Source: Streptomyces sp. DSM 15324 (GTDB taxonomy: Bacteria > Actinomycetota > Actinomycetes > Streptomycetales > Streptomycetaceae). Taken from it: a stretch of DNA of 64,000 bases. The stretch is from NCBI RefSeq assembly GCF_001514285.1, contig NZ_KQ949038.1:1-64000 (forward strand). Reading direction: 5' to 3'. The translations under genes were made by a program, and so were the position numbers. Each line of letters begins with the position of its first letter. Position 1 is the stretch's first letter. This document shows, piece after piece, positions 17,528-26,500 of this stretch. Below the pieces are notes generated by a model. That model was not told the origin of the DNA and searched no databases. It saw only the letters and a program-made list of their open reading frames with translations.

Positions 17528-20061
17528 AGGACCGCACCGCCCTGGAACTCACCGAAGGCCAGCAGCTTGCCCTCGACCAGCTGCACCAGATCGTCGAGGC
17601 TTCCCAGGGAGCGGTGGCGGCCACGCACGTGGCTGCCTGCGACGATCGCTCCGGGTACCTTGAGGCCCGCATCAGCATCGGCTGCGCCAACCTGCCGCGC
17701 ACCCCAGGCGGCCTGCACCTGCGCAGCGTCGAGGCGGTCACCCTGCTGATCCCCCCGGACTTTCCTTTCGCCGTCCCCAGCGTGCAGACCCGGCACGCCC
17801 GCTTCGCCGGCGCGCCGCACGTCAACTGGGGCCGCCACCTGTGCCTGTACCGTTCGACGGCGACCGAGTGGGATCCGGCCGACGGCATGTACGGATTCAT
17901 CAACCGCCTCTTGGACTGGTTCGAGGCGGCGGCCGCGGGAGAACTGGACCGGCCCGGCGAACCCCTGCACCCGCCGAACGCCCTGACCGACCGCAGCGCA
18001 GGACTCCTTGTGATCCGCCACGACGCGCCCGTCGCACGGTCGGACGGGCCATGGCTGGGCGCCGCCGTACTGCACCAGGTCAACGACACCAGATGCGACG
18101 TGGTGGGCTGGATTGCCGTCGAGGACCCCTGGCCCAGCAGCCTGGAGCAGTTGCGGGAGAAGGCCGCGCTCCCGGCCGGCGCCCGCGCGTTTCTCGCCCC
18201 GGCAGTCGTCACCACGCAGCATCTGACGTTCGAGTACCCGCTCACCGCGCGCGAACTGGTCGATGCCCTGGCCCGCGACCACATCACCCCACGCCTGCTG
18301 CTGGGGCTGACCGGTTTCGTCGCGGACCACAACCGCACCTTGCTCCACCCCGAAGGCGATGCACCCGCCGAGGACGACGTAGACACCCCGGCCGCGCCAG
18401 TGCATCTGCTGCTGGGCACCCCCTCGCGGGGCATCGCCGGTGACGGCCCCCGCCAGACCCACCTGGTGGCCTGGCACCTGCCCGACTTCGCCGACCGGAT
18501 CGGGCGCCTGGCCGCAGACACCGCCTTCAGTGACCACCCGCAGCTGGCCGAACTCGGCGACAAGGTTATCCAGTTCGGCACTGAATGGCTCGACGGCCTG
18601 CGCACCTGGTGGATGCGCATCTACGAGGCCCGCCCCGAGGTCACGGTCCGCCGCGACCACACCACCCCCGCGGCCTGGCTGTGGGGCAAACGCATCCTAG
18701 TCCTGGGCGCCGGCGCCCTGGGCGCCCCCGTCGCCGACATGTGCGCACGTGCCGGCGCCGAGCACCTCACCGTCGCCGACCGGGCGCTCGTCCACCCGGG
18801 AATCCTGGCCCGCCAACCCTATGCGGATGCCGACATCGGCCGCGCCAAGGCGCGAGTCCTGGCCAGCCGCCTCAACCGGATCGCCCCCCACGCCACACAG
18901 GTCGAGGCACTCGTCGGCGACATCACCACCCGGCTGTCCGAACTCGATCTACACACGTTCGACCTGATCTGGGACTGCACCGCCAACCGCATCGTCCGTG
19001 CCCACCTCGAACGCGCCCGCCGCACCGACGCCGCCCCCTGGCCCCACCTGGCCACGCTCATGATCGGCCACCATGCCACCCGCGGCATCGCCGCCTTCTC
19101 GCCCCGCAGCGCCACCGGGGGCGGCGCCGACGTCCTGCGCCGCGCCGCGCTGGCCGCACATACCGACGCCACTCACACCTTCGACGACCTGATCGAGGAC
19201 TTCTTCCCCACCAAGCCCCCAACGGAGCTCTTCCAGCCCGAACCGGGCTGCTCGGACGCCACCTTCACCGGTTCGGCTGCCGACGTCACCGCCCTGGCCG
19301 GGCAACTGGTGACCGGCATCCTCCACGCCGTCAACGCCCCCGCCGACCGGCACACCATGGCTACGCTCATCATCCGCACGCCCGGCGGACCGACCGACGC
19401 CCAGCCCGTCGGCCCACGCTGGCTGACCTGGCCCAACGACGCTCTCGCCACCGACGAGGCCACCGGCTACGACGTGCGCATCACCCCCGCCGCGCTGGCC
19501 GAGATGCGCGCGGAAGCCCGCCGAGGCGCCCGCGTGCGGGGCCCGCGGGTGGAAACCGGCGGCACCCTGCTTGGCGTCGTCGACGATGCCACCGGCGTGA
19601 TCTTCGTCGACGAGGCCACCGGCCCGCCTCCCGACTCCCTGCTGACCCAGGCCTACTTCCGGCACGGCCTGGACGGGGTCAGCGGCCACCTCACCGCCCG
19701 CCGGGAAGCGACCGGCAACATCAGCCGCTTCCTCGGCATGTGGCACACCCACCCCCACACAGCCGCACAGCCCAGCGACACCGACCGCACCGCCATGACC
19801 CGTCTGACCCTGCCGCTGGACGACGCCCCCGCCCGCGCCCTCGTCCTCATCGCCGGAGGACCGGATGCCGTCTGGCAGAAGTGGCTCGCCACCGGTGGCC
19901 GCCCCGACCTCTACGCCCACCTTGCCACCCGCACAGCCTCCTCCGCCGCCGAGCCACCCACACCGGCACCGCCCGCCCACCTCGGCTCCATGACCTGGTG
20001 GCCCGGCGGCTACACCACCCGCCCCCACAACCCCGTCCCACGCAAGGGCTCCCGCTCATGA
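17524..20061 (+). CDS. E2-E1-JAB triple-fusion ubiquitin-like conjugation/deconjugation enzyme
   Basis: 845 aa with three modules. Residues ~1-150 form an E2 (UBC) fold with catalytic C107 in HVNWGRHLCLY. Residues ~380-620 form a ThiF/E1 adenylation domain with the G395-A-G-A-L-G400 nucleotide loop, a downstream Asp (TVADRA), and a likely E1 cysteine in EPGCSDATFTG. Residues ~650-800 form a JAB/MPN+ peptidase with ETGGTLLG and H741-T-H743-x7-S751-x2-D754, an exact JAMM motif. In CBASS the equivalent Cap2 (E1-E2) and Cap3 (JAB) proteins conjugate and release the cyclase; here all activities are on one chain and no cyclase or Ub-like gene is adjacent. It overlaps both neighbours by 4 nt. Confidence 0.93.
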   Translation: MKDRTALELTEGQQLALDQLHQIVEASQGAVAATHVAACDDRSGYLEARISIGCANLPRTPGGLHLRSVEAVTLLIPPDFPFAVPSVQTRHARFAGAPHVNWGRHLCLYRSTATEWDPADGMYGFINRLLDWFEAAAAGELDRPGEPLHPPNALTDRSAGLLVIRHDAPVARSDGPWLGAAVLHQVNDTRCDVVGWIAVEDPWPSSLEQLREKAALPAGARAFLAPAVVTTQHLTFEYPLTARELVDALARDHITPRLLLGLTGFVADHNRTLLHPEGDAPAEDDVDTPAAPVHLLLGTPSRGIAGDGPRQTHLVAWHLPDFADRIGRLAADTAFSDHPQLAELGDKVIQFGTEWLDGLRTWWMRIYEARPEVTVRRDHTTPAAWLWGKRILVLGAGALGAPVADMCARAGAEHLTVADRALVHPGILARQPYADADIGRAKARVLASRLNRIAPHATQVEALVGDITTRLSELDLHTFDLIWDCTANRIVRAHLERARRTDAAPWPHLATLMIGHHATRGIAAFSPRSATGGGADVLRRAALAAHTDATHTFDDLIEDFFPTKPPTELFQPEPGCSDATFTGSAADVTALAGQLVTGILHAVNAPADRHTMATLIIRTPGGPTDAQPVGPRWLTWPNDALATDEATGYDVRITPAALAEMRAEARRGARVRGPRVETGGTLLGVVDDATGVIFVDEATGPPPDSLLTQAYFRHGLDGVSGHLTARREATGNISRFLGMWHTHPHTAAQPSDTDRTAMTRLTLPLDDAPARALVLIAGGPDAVWQKWLATGGRPDLYAHLATRTASSAAEPPTPAPPAHLGSMTWWPGGYTTRPHNPVPRKGSRS

Positions 20062-21158
20062 CCCGCACCATCGGCCTCGCCCTGTCCGGCGGCGGCTCAC
20101 GCGCGGCCGCCTTCCACCTCGGCTGCCTGCGCGCCCTTAACGACCGCGATCTCCTCGACCGTATCCGTGTCGTCTCCGGCATCTCCGGCGGATCCCTGCT
20201 CGCCGCCCTGTGGGCCTACGGCCCGCGAGACTTCGCCGACTTCGACGCCCACGCCACCGGCCTGCTGCGCTCCGGTCTGCAACTGGACATCGCACGCCAG
20301 GCGTTCAAGCCTTCCGCGGCCGCCCGCAATCTCACAGCGGCCACATGGGCAGGAGCACGCCACCTGTTCACCCGCACCACCGACATCAGCGTCGCCCGCC
20401 CCGCCAACCGCACCGACGCGCTCGCCGCCGTCCTGACCCGCAAGGCCTTCGCCACCGCCACCATGGCCGACGTCACCCACCCCGGCCTCGACGTCGTCCT
20501 GACCGCCACCGACCTCGCCACCACCAACGCCGTCCGCTTCGGCAGCGCCCGCAGCGGCTGCTCCCGCTACGGCACCATCACCGAACCCATCCCCGTCGCC
20601 ACCGCAGTGGCCGCCTCCGCCGCCTACCCCGCCCTCCTGCCAGCCTTGGAACGCACCTTCACCTTTCAGCACCGCGACGGACACAGCCAGCAGCACACCG
20701 TGCTGCTCACCGACGGCGGCGTCTACGACAACCTCGGCCTGTCCGTCCTGGAACCCGGACGCTCACCGCACCACACCCAGCACGTCTACGACGTGCCCTT
20801 CATCATCGCCTGCGACGCCGGACTGGGCGAGCTCGCCCTGAAGGCACCCCACTTCATGGCCGGACGCCTGAACCGCTCCTTCGCCACCGTCCACCGCAAA
20901 GCCCAGGACTCCGCCCGCTCCCGCCTGCACGAATGGGCCGCCAGCGGACGCATCGACGGCTTCGCGCTGGCCTACCTCGGCATGAAGGACAACCGTCTGC
21001 CCGCGCCGCCTGCCGACCTCGTCCCGCGCAGCGCGGTAGCCACCTACCCGACCAACTTCGCCGCCATGAGCCGCACCAACTTCGAGGCCATCACCACCCG
21101 CGGCGAACAGCTCACGCGCACCGTCCTGCCCATGTACCTGCGCCACTTCCAGCACTGA
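20058..21158 (+). CDS. Patatin-like phospholipase, likely effector of the E2-E1-JAB operon
   Basis: 366-aa patatin. The oxyanion loop is G11-G-G-S-R15, the nucleophile elbow is G-I-S43-G-G, and the catalytic Asp is D219 in TDGGVYDNLG. Patatins hydrolyse membrane phospholipids; CapV in CBASS does so to kill the infected cell once activated by a cyclic nucleotide. Here the gene starts inside the stop of the E2-E1-JAB gene (ATGA), so it is the third member of a tight operon, and activation would more plausibly depend on conjugation than on a nucleotide. No signal peptide is seen, so it acts from the cytoplasm on the inner leaflet. Confidence 0.92.
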   Translation: MTRTIGLALSGGGSRAAAFHLGCLRALNDRDLLDRIRVVSGISGGSLLAALWAYGPRDFADFDAHATGLLRSGLQLDIARQAFKPSAAARNLTAATWAGARHLFTRTTDISVARPANRTDALAAVLTRKAFATATMADVTHPGLDVVLTATDLATTNAVRFGSARSGCSRYGTITEPIPVATAVAASAAYPALLPALERTFTFQHRDGHSQQHTVLLTDGGVYDNLGLSVLEPGRSPHHTQHVYDVPFIIACDAGLGELALKAPHFMAGRLNRSFATVHRKAQDSARSRLHEWAASGRIDGFALAYLGMKDNRLPAPPADLVPRSAVATYPTNFAAMSRTNFEAITTRGEQLTRTVLPMYLRHFQH

Positions 21159-21178
21159 GGCCAGGCAGCACAGACTCC

Positions 21179-21219
21179 CCACACGCCGAACAACGCCGAG
21201 CGCCGCGCCGGACGTGTGG
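21179..21219 (+). terminator. Hairpin downstream of the patatin gene
   Basis: CCACACG (21179-21185) pairs with CGTGTGG (21213-21219), starting 20 nt past the patatin stop and before the next ribosome site. It marks a plausible operon end. No U-tract is present. Confidence 0.4.
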
Positions 21220-21327
21220 CTGCTCCCCCCTCGTGACACCTGGGTGGCTGCAGGGCGGGGAGAATCGGACGTGACGGCTTGCGAGACGCCATAACGCGGG
21301 CGCACCGCATCGGGGAGGAACACGACG

Positions 21328-22482
21328 TTGAACACCGTAGGGGCCCGGGTGTGGCAGTTTCGGGTGCAAGGGGCGATGGTGACCGCCACACAGGTCGGAC
21401 GGGGTGACCTGGGGGTGGGGCTGGCCAGGCTCATCCACATCAACGCGCTCGCCTGCGATCTCAACCGGGTCGTCGACTACCGGACCAAGCAGCTCGAGGT
21501 CCGCCTTCTGGCCAGCTATCTCGATGCCCCCAGCGCCGGTGCCCCGCTCCAGGTTGATCACCGGGCATTTGTGGCGAGCTCGCGGCACATCCGCGGCTTC
21601 GTCACCGAAAGCTCAGGGCTGGGCATGCTGACGGCGGCCAGCGAAGCCCTCTTCGCCTGGGACAACGCGGCGCACGCCCTGCACAGTTTCGACGCGTTGC
21701 CCGGCGGCATGCTGTCGGGCTATCAAAGCGGCGGTGTCAGACCGGACTTGCTGTTCCATCTGCCTGGCGGCCGCGTCGCGGGAGAGGCCCGGGGTCGGCA
21801 TCGCCGCGCCAAGACGCTCCTACCGACGCGGCCGCTCGCCGAGCAGAAGAGGCGACTGCAGGAACTCGCTCTCTGGTCGGCGTCCCACCGCGACCACGCC
21901 TACTTCATGAGCTGGGTCTGGATCGGTCGCTCCGGCGTCGCCGTGGACATCTTCCTTTCTCAGGACCAACGCTGGGACGGTGCACTGGACGCCCGCTGGA
22001 AGCGGCAGAGCGCAGGCGACCAGTGGCGCTTTCCGGTGGAGGAGGACCCCTTGGGGCAGATGCCGGACGGCGATCCCGAACCGCCGCCCGCCACGCCATC
22101 CACCACGGACGCGCTGCAGCTGGTGATGTCGGTACCCGTTGCTGCCCCCACACCGCCCAGGGCCGACCCGCTCTCACGGACCGGCCGCATGGTACAGCGG
22201 CTGTACGACACCGCCCCCGAACTCGACGCGGAACTCGCAGACATTCCCCTCCGCGGCACCTGGGTGCCCGCCGACGCGCTGGGACCTGCCCAGTACGAGG
22301 TGCTGCTGGCCGTCCTGGCCGAACAGCCCCCACCTCAAGCCGGTGTCCGAGAGCGACTCGCACGGGCCGAAGGCCGCTTCGACGCCTGCCTCGACGGGCG
22401 CCTGCTCACCGTCGTGCGCTCAGCAGCCCAACCGCCACCAGCCTGGCAGGACTTGGAACAGGTGCTGTTGAGCCCGGCGTGA
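21328..22482 (+). CDS. Hypothetical protein with PD-(D/E)xK-like motif
   Basis: 384 aa. Start is TTG 21328 with GGGGAGGAA seven bases upstream. Residues ~135-160 read GGVRPDLLFHLPGGRVAGEARGR, a PD...E-x-R arrangement like a variant PD-(D/E)xK nuclease core. A basic helix and an alpha/beta stretch (RDHAYFMSWVWIGRSGVAVDIFL) follow, then a Pro-rich linker and a helical C-terminal domain. It lies between the patatin operon and the hydrolase/caspase operon, with a gap on both sides, so it may be a stand-alone element. Nuclease activity is inference. Confidence 0.65.
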   Translation: MNTVGARVWQFRVQGAMVTATQVGRGDLGVGLARLIHINALACDLNRVVDYRTKQLEVRLLASYLDAPSAGAPLQVDHRAFVASSRHIRGFVTESSGLGMLTAASEALFAWDNAAHALHSFDALPGGMLSGYQSGGVRPDLLFHLPGGRVAGEARGRHRRAKTLLPTRPLAEQKRRLQELALWSASHRDHAYFMSWVWIGRSGVAVDIFLSQDQRWDGALDARWKRQSAGDQWRFPVEEDPLGQMPDGDPEPPPATPSTTDALQLVMSVPVAAPTPPRADPLSRTGRMVQRLYDTAPELDAELADIPLRGTWVPADALGPAQYEVLLAVLAEQPPPQAGVRERLARAEGRFDACLDGRLLTVVRSAAQPPPAWQDLEQVLLSPA

Positions 22483-22626
22483 CACACCGGGATACCACTG
22501 GTCCATAACGAGGCTGGGGCGAGGAGGCAGTGGCCATGCGACGGCCGCCGTAGAGTGGGCTCCTCAACCATGCCGGTGAAACGGGCGGTTGGGTAGGGAC
22601 GCAGGCGCAAGTTGGCGGGGGAACGG

Positions 22627-23520
22627 GTGCAGCAACACATTGTCGGAGTGCATGGGATCAAGCAGGGCCGTACGTCGCGGCGCGAGCTGATCAAAGAGTG
22701 GAACAAGGCACTGAACCGCGGTATCACCGCCCTGCACGGGCAGGACGCGGTGCGCACTGACCCCCGCCTGATCCCCACCCTGGAGATTCCGCACTGGTCC
22801 TCGCTCCTGGCGCGGGGCGCGGACCGGCTGGGCCCGTCGGACTTCTTCCCAGACGACTCCACTGCCCTGACCGCCGATGAGGAAGCCTTCATCGTCGAGG
22901 CACTGGACGATCTGCTCACGCCGCAGGAGCGGGCGCTGGCCGAGGAGCTGGACCCGACGACGCTCGGGCTGCCGAAGCTGCCGCCCAGCGTCACCCGTCG
23001 CGCCATGGTCTACGACCGGCGTACCCCTGACAGCGTCGTCGGCAAGCTCATCACCCGTCTGCGTGAGGTCCGCTTCTATCTCAAGCACCCCAACCTCGCC
23101 TCCAAGGTCCACGATCACGTCCTCAAAGCTTTCAGTGACGACACCGCCACCGTCGTCATCGGTCACTCCCTGGGCAGCGTGATCGCCTACGACCTCATCA
23201 GGCAGGAGAAGATTGCCGCTCCCGGCACGGCCGGAACCGCTGTGCACACGTTCGTCACCTGCGGCTCGCCCCTGGGTATCCCCGCCGTGCGGCGCGCCAT
23301 GAACATCCCGGAGCCGGAGCTGCTGGCCATGCCGGCACACATCAGATGGCTCAACGTGTACGACCCGGACGATGCCGTAACCGGCGCAGCCGGTCTGGCT
23401 CTGGGCGCCCGCAACGTCACTGACGTCGAAGTCGACAACGGCAACATCGATCCCCACGCCGCCCAGGCGTACCTGCGCACCCTGCCGGTCGCGCGGGCGG
23501 CCACCCACAGCTGGTCATGA
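22627..23520 (+). CDS. Alpha/beta hydrolase coupled to the caspase-STAND gene
   Basis: 297-aa alpha/beta-hydrolase. The N-terminus has HIVGVHGI (oxyanion strand), the nucleophile elbow is VVIGHSLGSVIAYD, and CGSPLG follows as in lipase/esterase-like members; a DPDD segment and the C-terminal PHAAQAYL histidine could complete the triad. GTG 22627 follows GGGGGAACGG; the frame opens at TTG 22612. Its stop overlaps the next ATG (ATGA), so it is co-translated with the caspase-STAND-WD40 protein and is the likely effector or substrate of that sensor. Confidence 0.85.
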   Translation: MQQHIVGVHGIKQGRTSRRELIKEWNKALNRGITALHGQDAVRTDPRLIPTLEIPHWSSLLARGADRLGPSDFFPDDSTALTADEEAFIVEALDDLLTPQERALAEELDPTTLGLPKLPPSVTRRAMVYDRRTPDSVVGKLITRLREVRFYLKHPNLASKVHDHVLKAFSDDTATVVIGHSLGSVIAYDLIRQEKIAAPGTAGTAVHTFVTCGSPLGIPAVRRAMNIPEPELLAMPAHIRWLNVYDPDDAVTGAAGLALGARNVTDVEVDNGNIDPHAAQAYLRTLPVARAATHSWS

Positions 23521-26500
23521 CCGAAGAACACGTCCCGTCCACGTTCCATCGGCGCTTGGTCGTCATCGCCGTCAGCGACTACGACACCGGGACCCTGGCC
23601 GAGCGGGAGGCCTTCCGCGCCGGCATCAGCGCACAGGTTTCGGTCGTAGAGGACTGGTGGGCCGGCGAAGGCCTGGAAGCAGAGCGGCGCTTCACTCCTG
23701 CAGCCCCGCCCAAGCCGCTGCTCAGCGTGCACGATCTGCGGTGCTTCCTGATCGACCAGGACCTGGCCGACGCCGACGACGACGAAGCTCTGGTCGTCTA
23801 CATCACCGGCCACGGTCTCGCTCCCCGCGGACGGCAGCATTTTCTGCAGCTGCCCGACACTGATGAGACCCGCCCCCTGGGCACTGCGTTCCCCACGGCC
23901 GAACTCATCGCCACCGCCCTCGACTCCCGCGCCGGGCACGTCCTGGTGATGGTCGACTCCTGCTTCTCCGGACGCCTGACGGACGAACTCCAAGACACCC
24001 TCAAAGCATTGGATGAGGACCGCCGAGCTTTGGGATCCCTGGTCGTGCTGACCGCCGGCAACGAAGATTCCAGACCCCGGCTTCAGGCCTTCACTTCACT
24101 GCTGGCCGCGATCCGCGCGCACTGCGAAGACCAGACCAACGGATACGCGCGCTCCCATCTGAGCTGGGAAGACTTCCATGCGATCCGCGCCGCCGTCTGG
24201 AACCGCACCACCATGGCGGACATCCACCGCATCTGGCCCCCGGGCGACAGCGTCAGCCTCCAACTCGCTGGCCGCGCGCTGAGCCCCTGCCTGCCCAACC
24301 CCGGCTACACCGACACCACCCTCCTCGAGGACGCCCGCAGCCAGGTCGGCTGGAACCGCGCCGACCTGGACGACTACTGGATCTCCCGGGCCACCGGCCA
24401 GATGTCCGGCTCCGGCCCGGGCTGGTACTTCACCGGGCGCGCCGCCCTGGTCAGCCGCATGATCGAGTTTCTGGACGGTGACGACGGCGTCCTCATCGTG
24501 ACCGGGTCCGCCGGCTCCGGTAAAAGCGCGCTGCTGGCCCGTCTTGTCACGCTCAGCGATCCCCGATTCCGGGCCGACGACGCTTACCGGCCCGTCCTCG
24601 ACGCCATCCCCGAACACCTTCACGTTCCTGAAGGAGCCGTCGACGCGGCAGTACTGGCCCGCAACACCGACCCGCACGAACTGTCCGCGGCGCTCTACGA
24701 GGCCCTCACCGGCCGCCCGACACCGGCCGGTCATGATCCGATTGAGGAACTGCGCGCCTATGTCCGCGCCTTCGTGCAGCGCAACGGTAGACCTCTCACC
24801 GTAGTGATCGACGGGATCGACGAAGCCCGCAACCCGCGCCGCATCATCACCGACGTCCTGCGCCCGCTGGCCACCCTGAGCGCCGACGGCCAGCCCCTCA
24901 TCCGGCTCCTCCTCGGCATCCGCAGCCCCGCCCCCGCCGGCCCCGACTCTTCCAGTGCCGACCCCGCCAGCCCGAACGGCGGCGATCTCCTGGCCCTGCT
25001 GCAGCGGGCAACCGACGCCGGCCCGGCAGTGCGTACCGACGACCTCACCGCACAGGACGACATCGCCGCCTACACCGCATCCCTGCTGCACGCCGACCCC
25101 CAGGCGGGCTCGCGCCTCCTCGACCGCGACGACGACCGCATCAGCCGTGTCGCCACAGCGGTGGCCGAAGAGGTGACCCCCTCCTTCCTGGACGCCCGGC
25201 TCGCCGCCCAGCAACTCCACGCCCGCACCCTCCTGCCTCAGCCCACTGACCTGGCCTGGCGCCGCCAGCTGAGACAGGGAACGCACGAACTGCTCCGCCA
25301 AGACCTCGCCGACGTAGCCCTGCACGGCGACGCAACCCCCGACGAACTCCTGGCCGTCCTGCGCGCCACCGCCTTCGCCCAGGGGGCGGGCCTGCCCTGG
25401 GCCGACATCTGGCCAGCCGCGGTGAACGCCCTGCATCCCCCCTGCGACGACGCGGCAGCCGCCATCCGCCAAGTGGTACGTGACAGTCGGCTGACCGGAT
25501 ACCTGACAACTGCCCAGGAAGACGGCAGAACCGTCTACCGCCCCATCCACGAACGCGTCAGCGAAACACTGCGCACCGCACCCCACACACTCCTGGCCCC
25601 CGCCGACACCTCTACTACACCCACCCAGGACGGTGCCGGGACAGCCGACACCACCACCGCTCACCGGCAGCTCACCCAGGCCTTCGCCCGGCTACTGCCA
25701 AGGGCACCGGAGCAACCCCCGCACCCCTACCTGCGACGGCACCTGATCACCCACGCCGCACTCGGAAACACAGTCGACGACGACCACATCCCGGCCCACT
25801 TCCTGCCCTGGGCGACCCGCGACAACGTGCGCGGTTCCCTCGGCCTGCCCATCACCGCCACCGATCGCATCCGGAACCTGGCCGCGTGGGCCCGCATCGA
25901 GCCCTTCGTCGGCGACGCACCCCCCGCCTCCCGAGCCGACAGCCTCGCCCTCGCCCAGCACACCGGCAGCACACAAGCACACACCCCGACGCGCCACCCA
26001 CAACTACGCCCGCGCTTCAACCACCTGCATCTGCCCACCAACATCCTGGCAGGCACTCCCGCCAACCCCTACGCACTGGCCACCTTCCGCACCACCGACG
26101 ACTCCGTCGTGCTGGCAGCCGCAGACGAGCGGGGCAACCTCACCCTGTGGGACCCCCTCTCCGGCAGCCCCTTCGGCACCGCCATGGAAGGGCTGGGGCC
26201 CCATACCCGCGCGCTCACCGTCCTGGACGACCGCCGCGGGGAGCCCTCCCTCATCGTCGGAAGTGACGCCGGTCTGTGGCGATGCGACCCCCAGACCGGC
26301 GTGGCCGACCCCCTGCTGGCAGGGCGCATCCGTGCCGTCACTACTGTCAACGACGGTGCACGCCGACGGAACCGCCGTGGCACACACGGATGGACACTCC
26401 TTGCTGTCGCCACCACCGAGGACCTCCTCTTGGTGGACCCCCTCACCGGGCACATCCAGACACAACGGCCCCTGCACAGCATCGGCCGCCTCCAGAGGCA

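Noticed and set aside
16226..21158. Calling the operon CBASS type II
   Set aside because: Patatin and Cap2/Cap3-like activities are present, but no CD-NTase gene occurs between 15535 and 22482, so the label would be misleading.
24096..25664. 522-aa minus-strand open frame inside the caspase-STAND gene
   Set aside because: Gly/Val-rich mirror of the real coding strand, which has complete caspase and Walker motifs.
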